Assembly (NCBI RefSeq): GCF_003987495.1
Contig: NZ_NGJU01000012.1
Coordinates: forward strand, 1-64,000
DNA length: 64,000 nucleotides
Origin: Vagococcus salmoninarum
Lineage (GTDB): Bacteria > Bacillota > Bacilli > Lactobacillales > Vagococcaceae
Direction of reading: 5' to 3'
The notes beneath the pieces were generated by a model. That model had not been told where the DNA came from, searched no databases, and was given only the letters and a program-made list of their open reading frames with translations. This document shows positions 57,284 to 64,000 of this stretch, piece by piece (position 1 is the stretch's first letter; each line of letters starts with the position of its first letter). Made by a program: the position numbers and the translations under genes.

Positions 57284-58453
57284 CTATAATAATAAATAAG
57301 TATGATCAAAGCGAATGTCTGCTTTGTAGTTGCCGATTTTTTTCGTGATTGCTACTTGAATCTCGGCTTTTACTTGTTCTTCAGTTAAATGGAATTTATT
57401 CGGAATAACTAAATCGAACAAAATCTTATCGCCAGTTCCATGATTAGCGGTACGGATGTCATGGGCTTTTAAGTCAGGACTGAGACTTTTAATAATGTCT
57501 TTGATTTCTTGATGAATAAACTGTTCCTTTTGATCATGCAAATTAACGGGATCAATGTGACACACTAAATCAATTCCCAATTGTTTACGAAAGGTGTATT
57601 CAATTTCATCGGTGGCCTCATGAGCCCGATTTAGATCCCAACGGTCATCAATTTCAATATGGACGGAAGCGAATATTTTATTAGGTCCGTACTGATGGAT
57701 CAGTAAATCATGGTAGCCGACAATTTCAGTCACGGAAGATAAGTATGTTGTCATCATATCAATTTGTTCTTGATTAGGCCGCAGCCCCATTAATTCGTCA
57801 ACAAATTCACGAATGAGTTGAATGCCTGAGTAAATGATGTAACAAGCGATTAATAAACCGATATAGCCATCGATTTTCAGTCCTGTCAGACCTTCTACAG
57901 TTGCTGAGACTAAGACAGCTAAGGTTGTGAAAACGTCGTTAAAACTATCTTTAGCTGCTGCTACCAGGGTATTCGAAGTAATCTTCTTGGCGACTTTTTG
58001 ATAAAAGAGACCTTGCCAAATTTTAAACAAAATCGATAAGACTAAAACAATTAAAATAATTGGGGTGACACTGATACTTTTAGGCTCACGAATCCGCTCA
58101 ATCGAAGTCGTTAGAAATTGAAAGCCGACAAAAGTAATTAAGAGGGAAACCATCATACCGCTAATATATTCAAAACGTTCATGACCATAAGGGTGTTCTT
58201 TATCTGCTGGTTTGCCAGAGATGTAAAAACCGACTAAAGTTAAGACAGAGGAAACGGTGTCTGATAAGTTATTCATCGCATCAGCCATAATCGAAACACT
58301 GCCGGAGATTAAGCCGATTAAAAGTTTACTAATAAATAATAATAGATTGGAAAATAAGCCGACTTTTCCTGCAAATGCACCAAAAGCCATTCGTAAATCA
58401 GTTTTTTTTCGTAACTGTCGTTGCTCAAACTGATTAATTAAAAGATTTATCAT
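57284..58453 (-). CDS. cation diffusion facilitator family transporter
   Basis: A 389-residue metal/H+ antiporter with six membrane helices (about 28-215), metal-site motifs SIMADAMNNLSDTVSS (helix II) and AAAKDSFNDVFTTLAV (helix V), and a long cytoplasmic domain (from about 220) containing several His/Asp. Asn-Asp metal residues rather than His-Asp point to Mn2+ export (MntE-like) more than Zn2+. The metal remains to be proven. GTGATGACTT lies upstream of the ATG. Confidence 0.9.
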   Translation of the reverse strand: MINLLINQFEQRQLRKKTDLRMAFGAFAGKVGLFSNLLLFISKLLIGLISGSVSIMADAMNNLSDTVSSVLTLVGFYISGKPADKEHPYGHERFEYISGMMVSLLITFVGFQFLTTSIERIREPKSISVTPIILIVLVLSILFKIWQGLFYQKVAKKITSNTLVAAAKDSFNDVFTTLAVLVSATVEGLTGLKIDGYIGLLIACYIIYSGIQLIREFVDELMGLRPNQEQIDMMTTYLSSVTEIVGYHDLLIHQYGPNKIFASVHIEIDDRWDLNRAHEATDEIEYTFRKQLGIDLVCHIDPVNLHDQKEQFIHQEIKDIIKSLSPDLKAHDIRTANHGTGDKILFDLVIPNKFHLTEEQVKAEIQVAITKKIGNYKADIRFDHTYLLL

Positions 58454-58641
58454 AAGTCATCACTACCTATACTTAATTTTTGCTATACAGACTACTATAA
58501 GAGAAATTCTCCTAGATGTATACTATTATCCATTACTTTAAGAGACATCTTAGAGTTTATCACTCCCAAATCCCAAACACGGGCTAGGCTTGTTTATTTT
58601 TTAGGGAAGCTTAACATTATAAAAGACCGACTAAAAAACTA

Positions 58642-58670
58642 TTGCTAATTAAAAAGCCTTGCCGTATACT
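58642..58670 (+). promoter_or_regulatory. promoter of the MFS gene
   Basis: TTGCTA, 17-base spacer, TATACT (58665-58670), about 60 bases upstream of the ATG. Confidence 0.7.
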
Positions 58671-58732
58671 AATTTAGAACTATTAAATAAAAGAATGACA
58701 GAGAGCATTCATTTAAAAGGGGAAAATAGAAT

Positions 58733-59971
58733 ATGAAAAATTTACAATCATTTAAAGCAACCAAAATGACAAAAAATCAACGGTTAACCTTGCTATCATC
58801 AGCCTTTGGTATGGGATTAGAGAATATGGATATTATGTTTATCGCCTATTCTTTAACATCGATTATCCATGAGTTAGGCTTATCAGGAGCTCAAGCCGGT
58901 TTGATTTCATCAGTCACGAATATTGGGATGCTGTTAGGTGGTCTTTTTTTTGGTCGTTTAGCCGACAAGTACGGCAGAATTAGAATTTTTACTTACACCA
59001 TTTTTATTTTCGCTTTAGCTACAGCCGCCATGTATTTCGCTTCAAATATTTATTGGATTTATTTTTTTAGATTATTAGCAGGTATTGGTGCAGGCGGGGA
59101 GTACGGCATTGGCATTGCTTTAGTAGCAGAAGCCTTTCCGCCACAAAAAGTCGGTAAAATGTCTTCCGTCATTGCTATCTCTGGTCAAATTGGGGCAATT
59201 GCCGCCGCCGTGTTGTCAGCCTTACTATTGCCACTTTTCGGTTGGCGCGGGCTTTTTCTCTTCGGTCTATTACCAGTCATTTTAGCCTTCATTGTCCGGG
59301 ACAAATTAGAGGAGAGTCCGACTTGGCAAGCGAATCGAGCTGAACCAAGTCAGACGACGATCAAAGCCGAACTGTTTGGTAGTCCTCAGCTAATTAAACG
59401 AACTATGACGTTAATGCTCATGGCAGTAGTGCAAATTGCTGGCTACTTCGGCCTGATGAATTGGCTGCCTTCAATTATGCAAACTGAGTTAGGCTTTTCC
59501 GTCGCTGGTTCTTCTTATTGGATGATTGCCACAATTACCGGGATGAGCTTAGGGATGTTAGTTTTTGGGCGCTTTTTTGATAAGTATGGGCCGCGATTGT
59601 CCTTTGCTGTCTTTCTAATTGCCTCAGCCATTTCTGTTTTTATCTTTCCCTTAGCCCAATCACCCGTGGCATTATTACTACTAGGAATGATTGTCGGTTT
59701 CTTTTCAAATGGGATGTTCGGTGGATACGGGGCGATTGTTAGTTTGTTGTACCCAACTCATGTACGTTCTTTAGCGAATAATTTAGTCATCAATGGTGGT
59801 CGAGCGATTGGTGGTTTTTCATCAGTTTTAATTGGTTTTTTATTAGATAAATACAATTTAAGTGTGGTTATGACTTGTTTATCAGTCATGTATCTCCTCA
59901 GTTTTGGATTAATGATGAGCTTAACAGAGTTAAAACAAGCTAAATTTAAACAAGTTGTGAATGAAGGGTAG
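58733..59971 (+). CDS. MFS transporter, sugar/aromatic-acid symporter-like
   Basis: A 412-residue transporter with 12 predicted helices, the MFS motif A GRLADKYGRIR between helices 2 and 3, and FRLLAGIGAGGEYGIG, typical of the metabolite:H+ symporter branch (AAHS/NiaP-like). An acidic pair (ENMDIMFIAY) lies in helix 1. The substrate is uncertain: an aromatic acid or nicotinate-like compound is possible. AAAAGGGGA precedes the ATG. A PH-domain gene follows after 11 bases. Confidence 0.88.
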   Translation: MKNLQSFKATKMTKNQRLTLLSSAFGMGLENMDIMFIAYSLTSIIHELGLSGAQAGLISSVTNIGMLLGGLFFGRLADKYGRIRIFTYTIFIFALATAAMYFASNIYWIYFFRLLAGIGAGGEYGIGIALVAEAFPPQKVGKMSSVIAISGQIGAIAAAVLSALLLPLFGWRGLFLFGLLPVILAFIVRDKLEESPTWQANRAEPSQTTIKAELFGSPQLIKRTMTLMLMAVVQIAGYFGLMNWLPSIMQTELGFSVAGSSYWMIATITGMSLGMLVFGRFFDKYGPRLSFAVFLIASAISVFIFPLAQSPVALLLLGMIVGFFSNGMFGGYGAIVSLLYPTHVRSLANNLVINGGRAIGGFSSVLIGFLLDKYNLSVVMTCLSVMYLLSFGLMMSLTELKQAKFKQVVNEG

Positions 59972-59982
59972 GAGAATGTAAA

Positions 59983-60360
59983 ATGGGATTATTTGATGGG
60001 TTATTAGGGAATGCTAGTCAACATTCCAATGAAGAGGTTGAAAAAGAATTAATTAATATCTTAATTCCGAATGAAGCGGTAACGATGTCTTTCAAATTAG
60101 TCCGGGATTTAATTGTCTTTACTGACAAACGGTTAATTATTGTTGATAAGCAAGGTCTAACAGGCAAAAAAGTCGAGTATAGATCAATACCTTATCGTTC
60201 AATTTCAAAGTTTAGTGTGGAGACAATTGGTCATTTTGATTTAGATGCAGAACTGAAAATTTGGATTTCTAGTGAAGTTGTTCCTAGCGAGTCTTTGCAA
60301 TTCCGGGACGATAAAAACATTATCGCCATCCAACAAGCTTTAGGAATGGCGGTTTTATAA
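59983..60360 (+). CDS. bacterial PH-domain protein
   Basis: A 125-residue protein matching the bPH (PF08000-like) family: IPNEAVTMSFKLVRDLIVFTDKRLIIVDKQGLTGKK, then YRSIPYRSISKFSVET and a C-terminal LQFRDDKNIIAIQQAL helix. Function is unknown. There is no signal peptide. It starts 11 bases after the MFS gene and is likely co-transcribed, ending in a strong terminator. Confidence 0.88.
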   Translation: MGLFDGLLGNASQHSNEEVEKELINILIPNEAVTMSFKLVRDLIVFTDKRLIIVDKQGLTGKKVEYRSIPYRSISKFSVETIGHFDLDAELKIWISSEVVPSESLQFRDDKNIIAIQQALGMAVL

Positions 60361-60368
60361 TTAAATGA

Positions 60369-60417
60369 GAAAACAGTTCCTAAGAGTTACGAAGTCTTAG
60401 GAACTGTTTTTTTTTTT
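60369..60417 (+). terminator. terminator after the PH-domain gene
   Basis: AAAACAGTTCCTAAGA and TCTTAGGAACTGTTTT pair around a 9-base loop, followed by a long T-run. Confidence 0.93.
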
Positions 60418-60488
60418 GCGATTCTAGTTAAGATTAAGCTATAGTGGCTAGCTTAGTTCTAATCTTTCTTAGTAGGATGAATAAAAGT

Positions 60489-60797
60489 TTAGGAATTTTG
60501 GCGGGCGGCCATGGCTTCGGCCCAATTTCGAGGCAAAGGTTGCTGACTTGGATCAGCTAAGATGAGCTGCCGTTTTTCAATAACTAGCTGCCATTTAGAC
60601 TGGCGTTTATCGTCGTCTTTGAGCGTCTCTAGCGCCTTTAAGAGCTCAGCGCCTTCAGCGAACTCGACGCCTCGCCAAGGGTTTGCTACAGCTAGTTGGC
60701 AGAGCTGGTCAAAATAAGCGATTAATTCATCTTCCGTAGCTTTTGTAGGTTTCGTAAGACTGATTTTTTCAATCCGACCATTAATTTTTAGATACAT
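60489..60797 (-). CDS. 102-residue protein behind a structured leader, unknown
   Basis: A small cytoplasmic protein, mostly helical (EDELIAYFDQLCQLAV, AELLKALETLKDDDKR), ending with LPRNWAEAMAARQNS. No family is recognised. AAAGGACG lies about 9 bases before the ATG. Its base composition is richer in G+C than its neighbours, noticeable at the 3' end. Upstream on the same strand lies a folded RNA of about 130 bases ending in a terminator, so expression may be controlled by attenuation. Confidence 0.65.
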   Translation of the reverse strand: MYLKINGRIEKISLTKPTKATEDELIAYFDQLCQLAVANPWRGVEFAEGAELLKALETLKDDDKRQSKWQLVIEKRQLILADPSQQPLPRNWAEAMAARQNS

Positions 60798-60821
60798 TTA
60801 AAACACGTCCTTTATTTTTTT

Positions 60822-60853
60822 ACAAAAAAACAGCCCACATATGAAGTGAGCTG
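60822..60853 (-). terminator. leader terminator upstream of the 102-residue gene
   Basis: On the minus strand CAGCTCAC pairs with GTGGGCTG (one G-U) around a 7-base loop, followed by seven T. A competing hairpin AGTGGG/CTCACT shares the left arm. Confidence 0.82.
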
Positions 60854-60960
60854 AAAGGACCCACTATGGCATTACGACTGGAGCACGTTACTTGTTAAGC
60901 ACGTTGCTGTGAGGTTATTGTGTCGTATCACTACCTCAACTCTTCATAGAATGACTGTTT
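60828..60960 (-). ncRNA. structured leader RNA with possible pseudoknot, class unknown
   Basis: Complementary segments, in plus coordinates: AAACAG (60828-33) with CTGTTT (60955-60); CTATG (60864-68) with CATAG (60945-49); TACGAC (60873-78) with GTCGTA (60922-27); TGAGGT (60910-15) with ACCTCA (60933-38). The last two cross, implying a pseudoknot or alternative folds. AGCACGTT occurs twice (60882-89, 60898-905). It ends in a terminator with a competing antiterminator, 25 bases before the RBS. No known riboswitch signature was recognised. The rest of the 60798-61148 gap is AT-rich promoter-like DNA for the next gene. Confidence 0.5.
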
Positions 60961-61148
60961 AATTGTACGTTAACTATAACATTTCTCTTGATTAAACACA
61001 ATAAATTGTAAAAAAGCTATATTTTCCCTTTCTTTAAGATAATAATAGTATAAAAGATATATTTTGTTATAATAAGGTGGTTAGACAAAAAAGTTTTTAT
61101 AATAAATAATCAAAATAATAGTTAAGACAATCAATAGGAGGAATTGGG

Positions 61149-63581
61149 ATGAAAAAGTGGCAATTATTATTAGTAAGTCTAGGGACTTTATTTAGTCTAG
61201 GGACTTCTGTGGAGGCGGAAGAAGCAAGTTCGAATGCTACGGTAGCAACGACTTATAGTGAGGCAATTATTAGTAACAGTGAAGCAGAAAGTGAGTCAGA
61301 AAATAAAACAGAGACAGAAGAACCTCTAGAAACGACTGAAAGCCTTAGGGAAGAGTCTACTAACAGTCCTCTTGAAAGTACTGAAGAAAGTAGTTTAAAT
61401 TCAGAGTCTGAGGCGTTAACAAGTTTTTCAACAAAAATTATCAGTGAAAAACAGTATGTCACAATTCGTTATCCGGACTCAAAATTATTCCAAGAAGTTA
61501 ATGGTGATGTTTTAGGAACAACAAAAGAGCTAGTGGGGTTAACTTTTTTAACAAAAGAATTAGTCGAAAATGAAACTGGCGAAGAATATTACGGCATCTA
61601 TAATAAACAAGACTTGTTCCTTGGCTATATTAAAGGGACTGATGTTTTTGTCAGCAATAGTCCTGGGGGACAAGGTGTGGCGTTTAATAAATACGCAACA
61701 GTTGTCGCTAAAGGTGTCACAGCTCAGCAAGATTTTTTAAATGAAAATGCACCTAAAGTACCAATTCTTAATAATCGCACTTATTTTGCAAAAGAACAGT
61801 TCAATCATGTTGATGGTGAAACTTATTTATCTTTATTTGATAAGTCGGAAAAGTTGCAAGGTTATGTGAATTTAAAAACAGTCAAAATAGCAGCTGGGCC
61901 TCAAGGAGCGTACCAAGAGTTCAATCAGTATGTCACAGTTTTAAATAAAAAAGACAGTCTATTAAATGATTTTGATGGTGGGGCGAAACAATCAAGTAGT
62001 AATTTGTATGGCCAAACCTTTCTAGCTAAGGGAATGTACAGTCATTTCGATGGAACAACTTACTATTCCTTGTTCAATCACAAAAAACAGTGGCAAGGTT
62101 ATCTTAATAGTAAAAGCGGAAAACTAGGAGCAGGACCACAAGGGATGTACCAAGGCTTGAATAAGTATGCTACCATTGTCGATCCTAAAGCACTGATTAC
62201 GAAAGATTTTAATGGTTCAATCCAACAACCAACAAATAACGTATTAGGTAAAACCTATTTAGTTAAGCGTTTCTATAATCATTTTAATGGACAAGCTTTT
62301 TATTCGTTATACGATAGTCAGTCAAAATGGCAAGGGTATGTTAATAGTCGGAGTGTCAAAATGGCTAATGGGCCTCAAGGCAGTTATCAAGGCCTGAATA
62401 AGTATGTGACGATAACTAGTAATAAAGAGACATTATGGGCAAATTTTAATGGGAAAAAACGTGGCGAAACAAGTAAGTTAGTTAATAAGACATTCTTGGC
62501 TAAAGGTGTTTACGGTCACTATAATGGCATCAAGTACTATTCTACTTATGACAGTAAAGGAAAGTGGTTAGGTTACTTAAATGCTAAAAGTGCGAAAGAA
62601 ACTAACGGCCCTCAAGGGAGTTATCGCTCATTTAATAAACAAGTCGTTGTGACAAGTAAAAATTATAATTTATGGAGTAATTTTAACTGGAAGAAAAAAC
62701 AAAGTAGTAGTAAATTATACAATCAAAGTTATTTAGCTAAAGGAATCTACAATCATTATAATGGTAGTAGTTATTATTCCGTATATGACAGCAAAAATAG
62801 ATGGCAAGGTTACCTTAATACAAAAGCTACTAAGTTAACGACTTCTGATGCTCAAAAAATGAAAAAAGTCCAAGCTTTGTTAAACAAAAAATACAAATCA
62901 AGTAATTACGGCATTCATGTCCTGAGTTTGACTGATGGTTCGACTGCAAGTATTAATGGGAATCAAAGATTTACAGCTGCCAGTACTGGAAAGTTACCTG
63001 CCTTATACTACACGCAAAAAATGATTAATGCTAAAAAATTAAATCCCAATAAAAAATATCAATACAATGATCGTATTAACCAAATGACAAATTATTCTTA
63101 CATGCGGGGCGGTGCAGGAATTTTACAAGGAAAGCCGATGGGGTCTTATTACTCATTAGATCAAATTATGAATTGGACAGCTAAGTATTCTGATAATCAA
63201 GGGGCTAATTTTTTAGGTTATTACGGTGCAAATAAATTTAGTCCTACTATGAGAAAAGACATTTCCGGCATTATCGGGCGGACTTGGACGTCGCCCTTCA
63301 GTATTACTGCCAAAGAAAATGCCTTATTGATGGCTGCTATTTATCAAGAAGGTGGCCAAGTAGTGGGTTATTTACAAAACACAGTCTATGACGATCAACG
63401 GATTCCAAAATATTTACCAGTTAAAGTAGCTCACAAAATAGGTGATGTCGGTAGTTACCGTCATGATGTTGCGATTGTCTATAATAAACAACCTTATGTT
63501 CTGTCGGTATTAACGCAAAATTATGTTAGTTATGAAACAATTTCCAAAATGTCAAAAAGTATCTACGATATTATGAAATAA
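61149..63581 (+). CDS. secreted repeat protein with C-terminal serine beta-lactamase/DD-peptidase-like domain
   Basis: An 810-residue exported protein. A signal peptide (about 1-23) leads to a Ser/Glu/Thr-rich linker (25-95). Six GW/SH3-like modules of about 75-80 residues follow (about 100-564), each with FLAKG, YYSLYD, WQGYLN and GPQG signatures. The C-terminal domain (565-810) has the three penicilloyl-serine hydrolase motifs: STGK (Ser612-Lys615), SDN (681-683) and KIG (763-765). The class A beta-lactamase Glu166 motif is not evident, so a wall-bound peptidase or esterase is as likely as a beta-lactamase. No LPXTG is present; the modules probably bind teichoic acids. AGGAGGAA precedes the ATG. 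Confidence 0.87.
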   Translation: MKKWQLLLVSLGTLFSLGTSVEAEEASSNATVATTYSEAIISNSEAESESENKTETEEPLETTESLREESTNSPLESTEESSLNSESEALTSFSTKIISEKQYVTIRYPDSKLFQEVNGDVLGTTKELVGLTFLTKELVENETGEEYYGIYNKQDLFLGYIKGTDVFVSNSPGGQGVAFNKYATVVAKGVTAQQDFLNENAPKVPILNNRTYFAKEQFNHVDGETYLSLFDKSEKLQGYVNLKTVKIAAGPQGAYQEFNQYVTVLNKKDSLLNDFDGGAKQSSSNLYGQTFLAKGMYSHFDGTTYYSLFNHKKQWQGYLNSKSGKLGAGPQGMYQGLNKYATIVDPKALITKDFNGSIQQPTNNVLGKTYLVKRFYNHFNGQAFYSLYDSQSKWQGYVNSRSVKMANGPQGSYQGLNKYVTITSNKETLWANFNGKKRGETSKLVNKTFLAKGVYGHYNGIKYYSTYDSKGKWLGYLNAKSAKETNGPQGSYRSFNKQVVVTSKNYNLWSNFNWKKKQSSSKLYNQSYLAKGIYNHYNGSSYYSVYDSKNRWQGYLNTKATKLTTSDAQKMKKVQALLNKKYKSSNYGIHVLSLTDGSTASINGNQRFTAASTGKLPALYYTQKMINAKKLNPNKKYQYNDRINQMTNYSYMRGGAGILQGKPMGSYYSLDQIMNWTAKYSDNQGANFLGYYGANKFSPTMRKDISGIIGRTWTSPFSITAKENALLMAAIYQEGGQVVGYLQNTVYDDQRIPKYLPVKVAHKIGDVGSYRHDVAIVYNKQPYVLSVLTQNYVSYETISKMSKSIYDIMK

Positions 63582-63589
63582 CTAGCTGA

Positions 63590-63624
63590 CTATCTAAGAG
63601 GGAGTCATTAATCTCCCTCGATAG
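63590..63624. other. strong hairpin without U-tract after the secreted protein gene
   Basis: CTATC and GAGGGAG pair with CTCCCTC and GATAG (12 bp, three bulged bases) around an 8-base loop. Without a T-run it may protect the 3' end of the mRNA. Confidence 0.5.
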
Positions 63625-63669
63625 CACTAGCTATTTAAGCAATTAAAAAGTGTCGAAGGATCAAGCTTG

Positions 63670-63694
63670 AAGGCAGGGGGCTTAGCCTGCCTTT
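63670..63694 (+). terminator. weak terminator after the secreted protein gene
   Basis: AAGGCAGG and CCTGCCTT with an 8-base loop, followed by only three T. Confidence 0.45.
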
Positions 63695-63720
63695 GAAAAT
63701 CAAGTAGTATTATAGTAGGA

Positions 63721-63750
63721 ATCCGTGTATAATTAATTTGATTTACGGAT
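63721..63750 (+). promoter_or_regulatory. dyad spanning a -10 element before the last gene
   Basis: ATCCGT (63721-63726) and ACGGAT (63745-63750) flank TATAAT (63728-63733). It is a candidate operator-promoter for the downstream gene. No clear -35 is seen, which would fit activator control. Confidence 0.4.
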
Positions 63751-63779
63751 GATTATTAAAAGATAGTAAGGTGGATTTG

Positions 63780-64000
63780 ATGAATAAGAAACAAAAAATA
63801 ATAATTGTAGGATTGATGATGAGCATATTATTCTTATTTGCTTATTTATGGACTTATAAATTATCGTCAGTTGTTTATGAAGGGAATTATATACCTAATG
63901 ATCTTGTGAATGAGCATACTTTACAAGGTGCAGGGTTATTGTGGTTAGTCTTTATTTTTGTCTACAGTCTGAGTAATAGCTTTTTAGTGTCCTTAATACT
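63780..64000 (+). CDS. 5' part of a membrane protein gene (partial), unknown
   Basis: A frame starting ATG at 63780, after AAGGTGG, that runs off the window. The visible 73 residues contain a basic start (MNKKQK), a membrane helix at about 7-24 and a second at about 54-72. The family cannot be determined from this part. Confidence 0.65.
   Translation, partial: MNKKQKIIIVGLMMSILFLFAYLWTYKLSSVVYEGNYIPNDLVNEHTLQGAGLLWLVFIFVYSLSNSFLVSLI

Noticed and set aside
58501-58511. GAGAAATTCTC palindrome upstream of the CDF gene as a metal-regulator operator
   Set aside because: It is short and does not match a MntR, Zur or CzrA consensus well enough to call.
61550-62850. DNA repeats suggesting a CRISPR or mobile element
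   Set aside because: The periodicity comes from diverged protein modules of about 75-80 residues within one open frame; no identical short repeats with spacers are present.

Overview
The window is a low-GC Gram-positive (Firmicutes) chromosome segment, most likely from Lactobacillales of the Enterococcaceae (Vagococcus/Enterococcus-like). This rests on gene content and order: ccpA beside a class A PBP gene and tyrS, the uvrBA and rapZ-yvcK-whiA blocks, clpP with a CtsR-type site, and rpoN followed by cggR-gap-pgk-tpiA-gpmI-eno. Strong Shine-Dalgarno sequences, sigma-A type promoters and many intrinsic terminators fit. I see no prophage, insertion sequence, CRISPR array or rRNA. The only classical RNA gene is a tRNA-Arg(CCG).

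Layout. 0-8.8 kb: MscS-type channel, two small envelope proteins (DUF948, YtxH), ccpA, a bifunctional PBP, tyrS, nfo and yneF. 9-16.2 kb: a heterodimeric ABC exporter with one degenerate ATP site, a membrane-anchored beta-helix protein, a MATE exporter preceded by an unassigned structured RNA, and a DIP1984-family gene. 16.3-21.6 kb: a lipoprotein flavin reductase with a Rex-like operator, trxB, a nucleotidyltransferase-like gene, tmcAL and a YebC regulator. 21.6-26 kb: small membrane proteins, a thioredoxin-like protein and a glutamine-type ABC importer. 26-37.3 kb: uvrBA with two LexA-like boxes, an esterase, two uncharacterised genes, a two-gene operon whose consensus promoter carries a LexA box in its spacer, then rapZ-yvcK-whiA. 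37.3-40.5 kb: a DsbA-like protein, clpP, small stress or membrane genes and the tRNA. 40.5-49.5 kb: rpoN and the complete lower-glycolysis operon. 49.7-64 kb: RpiR regulator with two Gfo/Idh/MocA oxidoreductases, topB, a ROK regulator, a Cof phosphatase, a CDF exporter, an MFS transporter, a PH-domain protein, a small gene behind an elaborate attenuator-like leader, and a large secreted repeat protein with a beta-lactamase/DD-peptidase-type domain.

The genes mostly form housekeeping modules. CcpA and CggR control carbon flow, RapZ/YvcK/WhiA link cell-wall precursor supply to growth, and UvrA/UvrB/Nfo repair DNA. The least explained elements are the LexA-type operon at 33.6-34.3 kb (an OB-fold-like 90-aa protein plus a 112-aa protein), the structured leader at 60.83-60.96 kb, and the structured RNA with a tRNA-like T-arm at 15.5-15.7 kb. 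All calls come from reading the sequence; no database search was run.
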